A stretch of DNA of 5,272 nt, from the NCBI GenBank assembly GCA_028290125.1, contig JAQGKM010000301.1:1-5272 (forward strand), in the 5' to 3' direction. The notes beneath the pieces are model-generated. The model saw only the letters and a program-made list of their open reading frames with translations. It ran no database searches and was not told the origin of the DNA. The DNA comes from Hyphomicrobiales bacterium. GTDB taxonomy: Bacteria > Pseudomonadota > Alphaproteobacteria > Rhizobiales > Beijerinckiaceae. Positions 5,229-5,272 of this stretch are shown in pieces. The stretch's first letter is position 1. The number at the start of each line of letters is the position of its first letter. The translations under genes were made by a program, and so were the position numbers.

Positions 5229-5272
5229 GCGGGGCGAAATACCTTTGAAGATGACGCCCGAAGAATGGGCCC
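5209..5272 (+). CDS. brnA: BrnA family antitoxin, N-terminal end (partial)
   Basis: Only 21 codons are in the window, opening MGIVRYKRGEIP and reaching PEEWA before the edge. The IVRY start followed by a short Glu-Ile-Pro-type segment is typical of BrnA N-termini, which neutralise BrnT. The ribbon-helix-helix DNA-binding part of BrnA is C-terminal and lies outside the window. The ATG overlaps the brnT end by 20 nt in another frame, implying coupled translation. The assignment rests mainly on position after brnT and on the strong Shine-Dalgarno. Whether the antitoxin is intact cannot be judged here. Confidence 0.8.
   Translation, partial: MGIVRYKRGEIPLKMTPEEWA

Noticed and set aside
1..5272. 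CRISPR array, tRNA or rRNA genes, insertion sequence
   Set aside because: No regularly spaced repeats, no cloverleaf or rRNA segments, and no transposase-like frames were seen on either strand.

Overview
The window looks like chromosomal DNA from a high-GC alphaproteobacterium, most likely Hyphomicrobiales and probably the Bradyrhizobium/Rhodopseudomonas group. Three things suggest this: the alanine/lysine-rich tail of ribosomal protein L19 upstream of leuC, GC content near 70% in the core genes (72 of 100 by hand count at 3061-3160), and a short repeat built on an ATTGCGAGCG...GCAATC core, which I recall as common in those genomes. The genus is an inference, because no database could be searched.

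Layout. The 3' end of rplS (2-124) closes with a clear intrinsic terminator. A secreted SGNH/GDSL-type hydrolase follows on the plus strand (233-802). Positions 803-971 form a convergent intergenic region holding a nested inverted-repeat element. Two minus-strand genes come next: a VOC/PhnB-like protein (2499-2089, TTG start), then a Tat-exported metallo-beta-lactamase-fold hydrolase of the OPHC2/methyl-parathion-hydrolase type (1952-972). A 186-bp divergent intergenic region leads to leuC (2686-4095), the large subunit of isopropylmalate isomerase, which ends in a very strong GNRA-loop terminator. Just past it lie a 70-residue single-pass membrane protein (4174-4386) and, 11 nt later, a minimal HExxH metallopeptidase (4398-4817); these two look like an operon. 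The window ends in a brnT toxin gene (4941-5228) and the first 21 codons of an overlapping brnA antitoxin gene.

How the genes relate. rplS, leuC and the small membrane protein/metallopeptidase pair look like stable core chromosome. The brnTA module (about 51% GC over 4841-5140, against about 70% in leuC) looks acquired. Its start region carries a perfect 7-bp inverted repeat overlapping the toxin start codon, and one arm of it recurs 54 bp upstream. This is a good candidate for the autoregulatory operator. I do not see a clearly new system. The best leads are that operator arrangement, the SGNH protein lacking the expected catalytic Asp, and the nested palindromic element.
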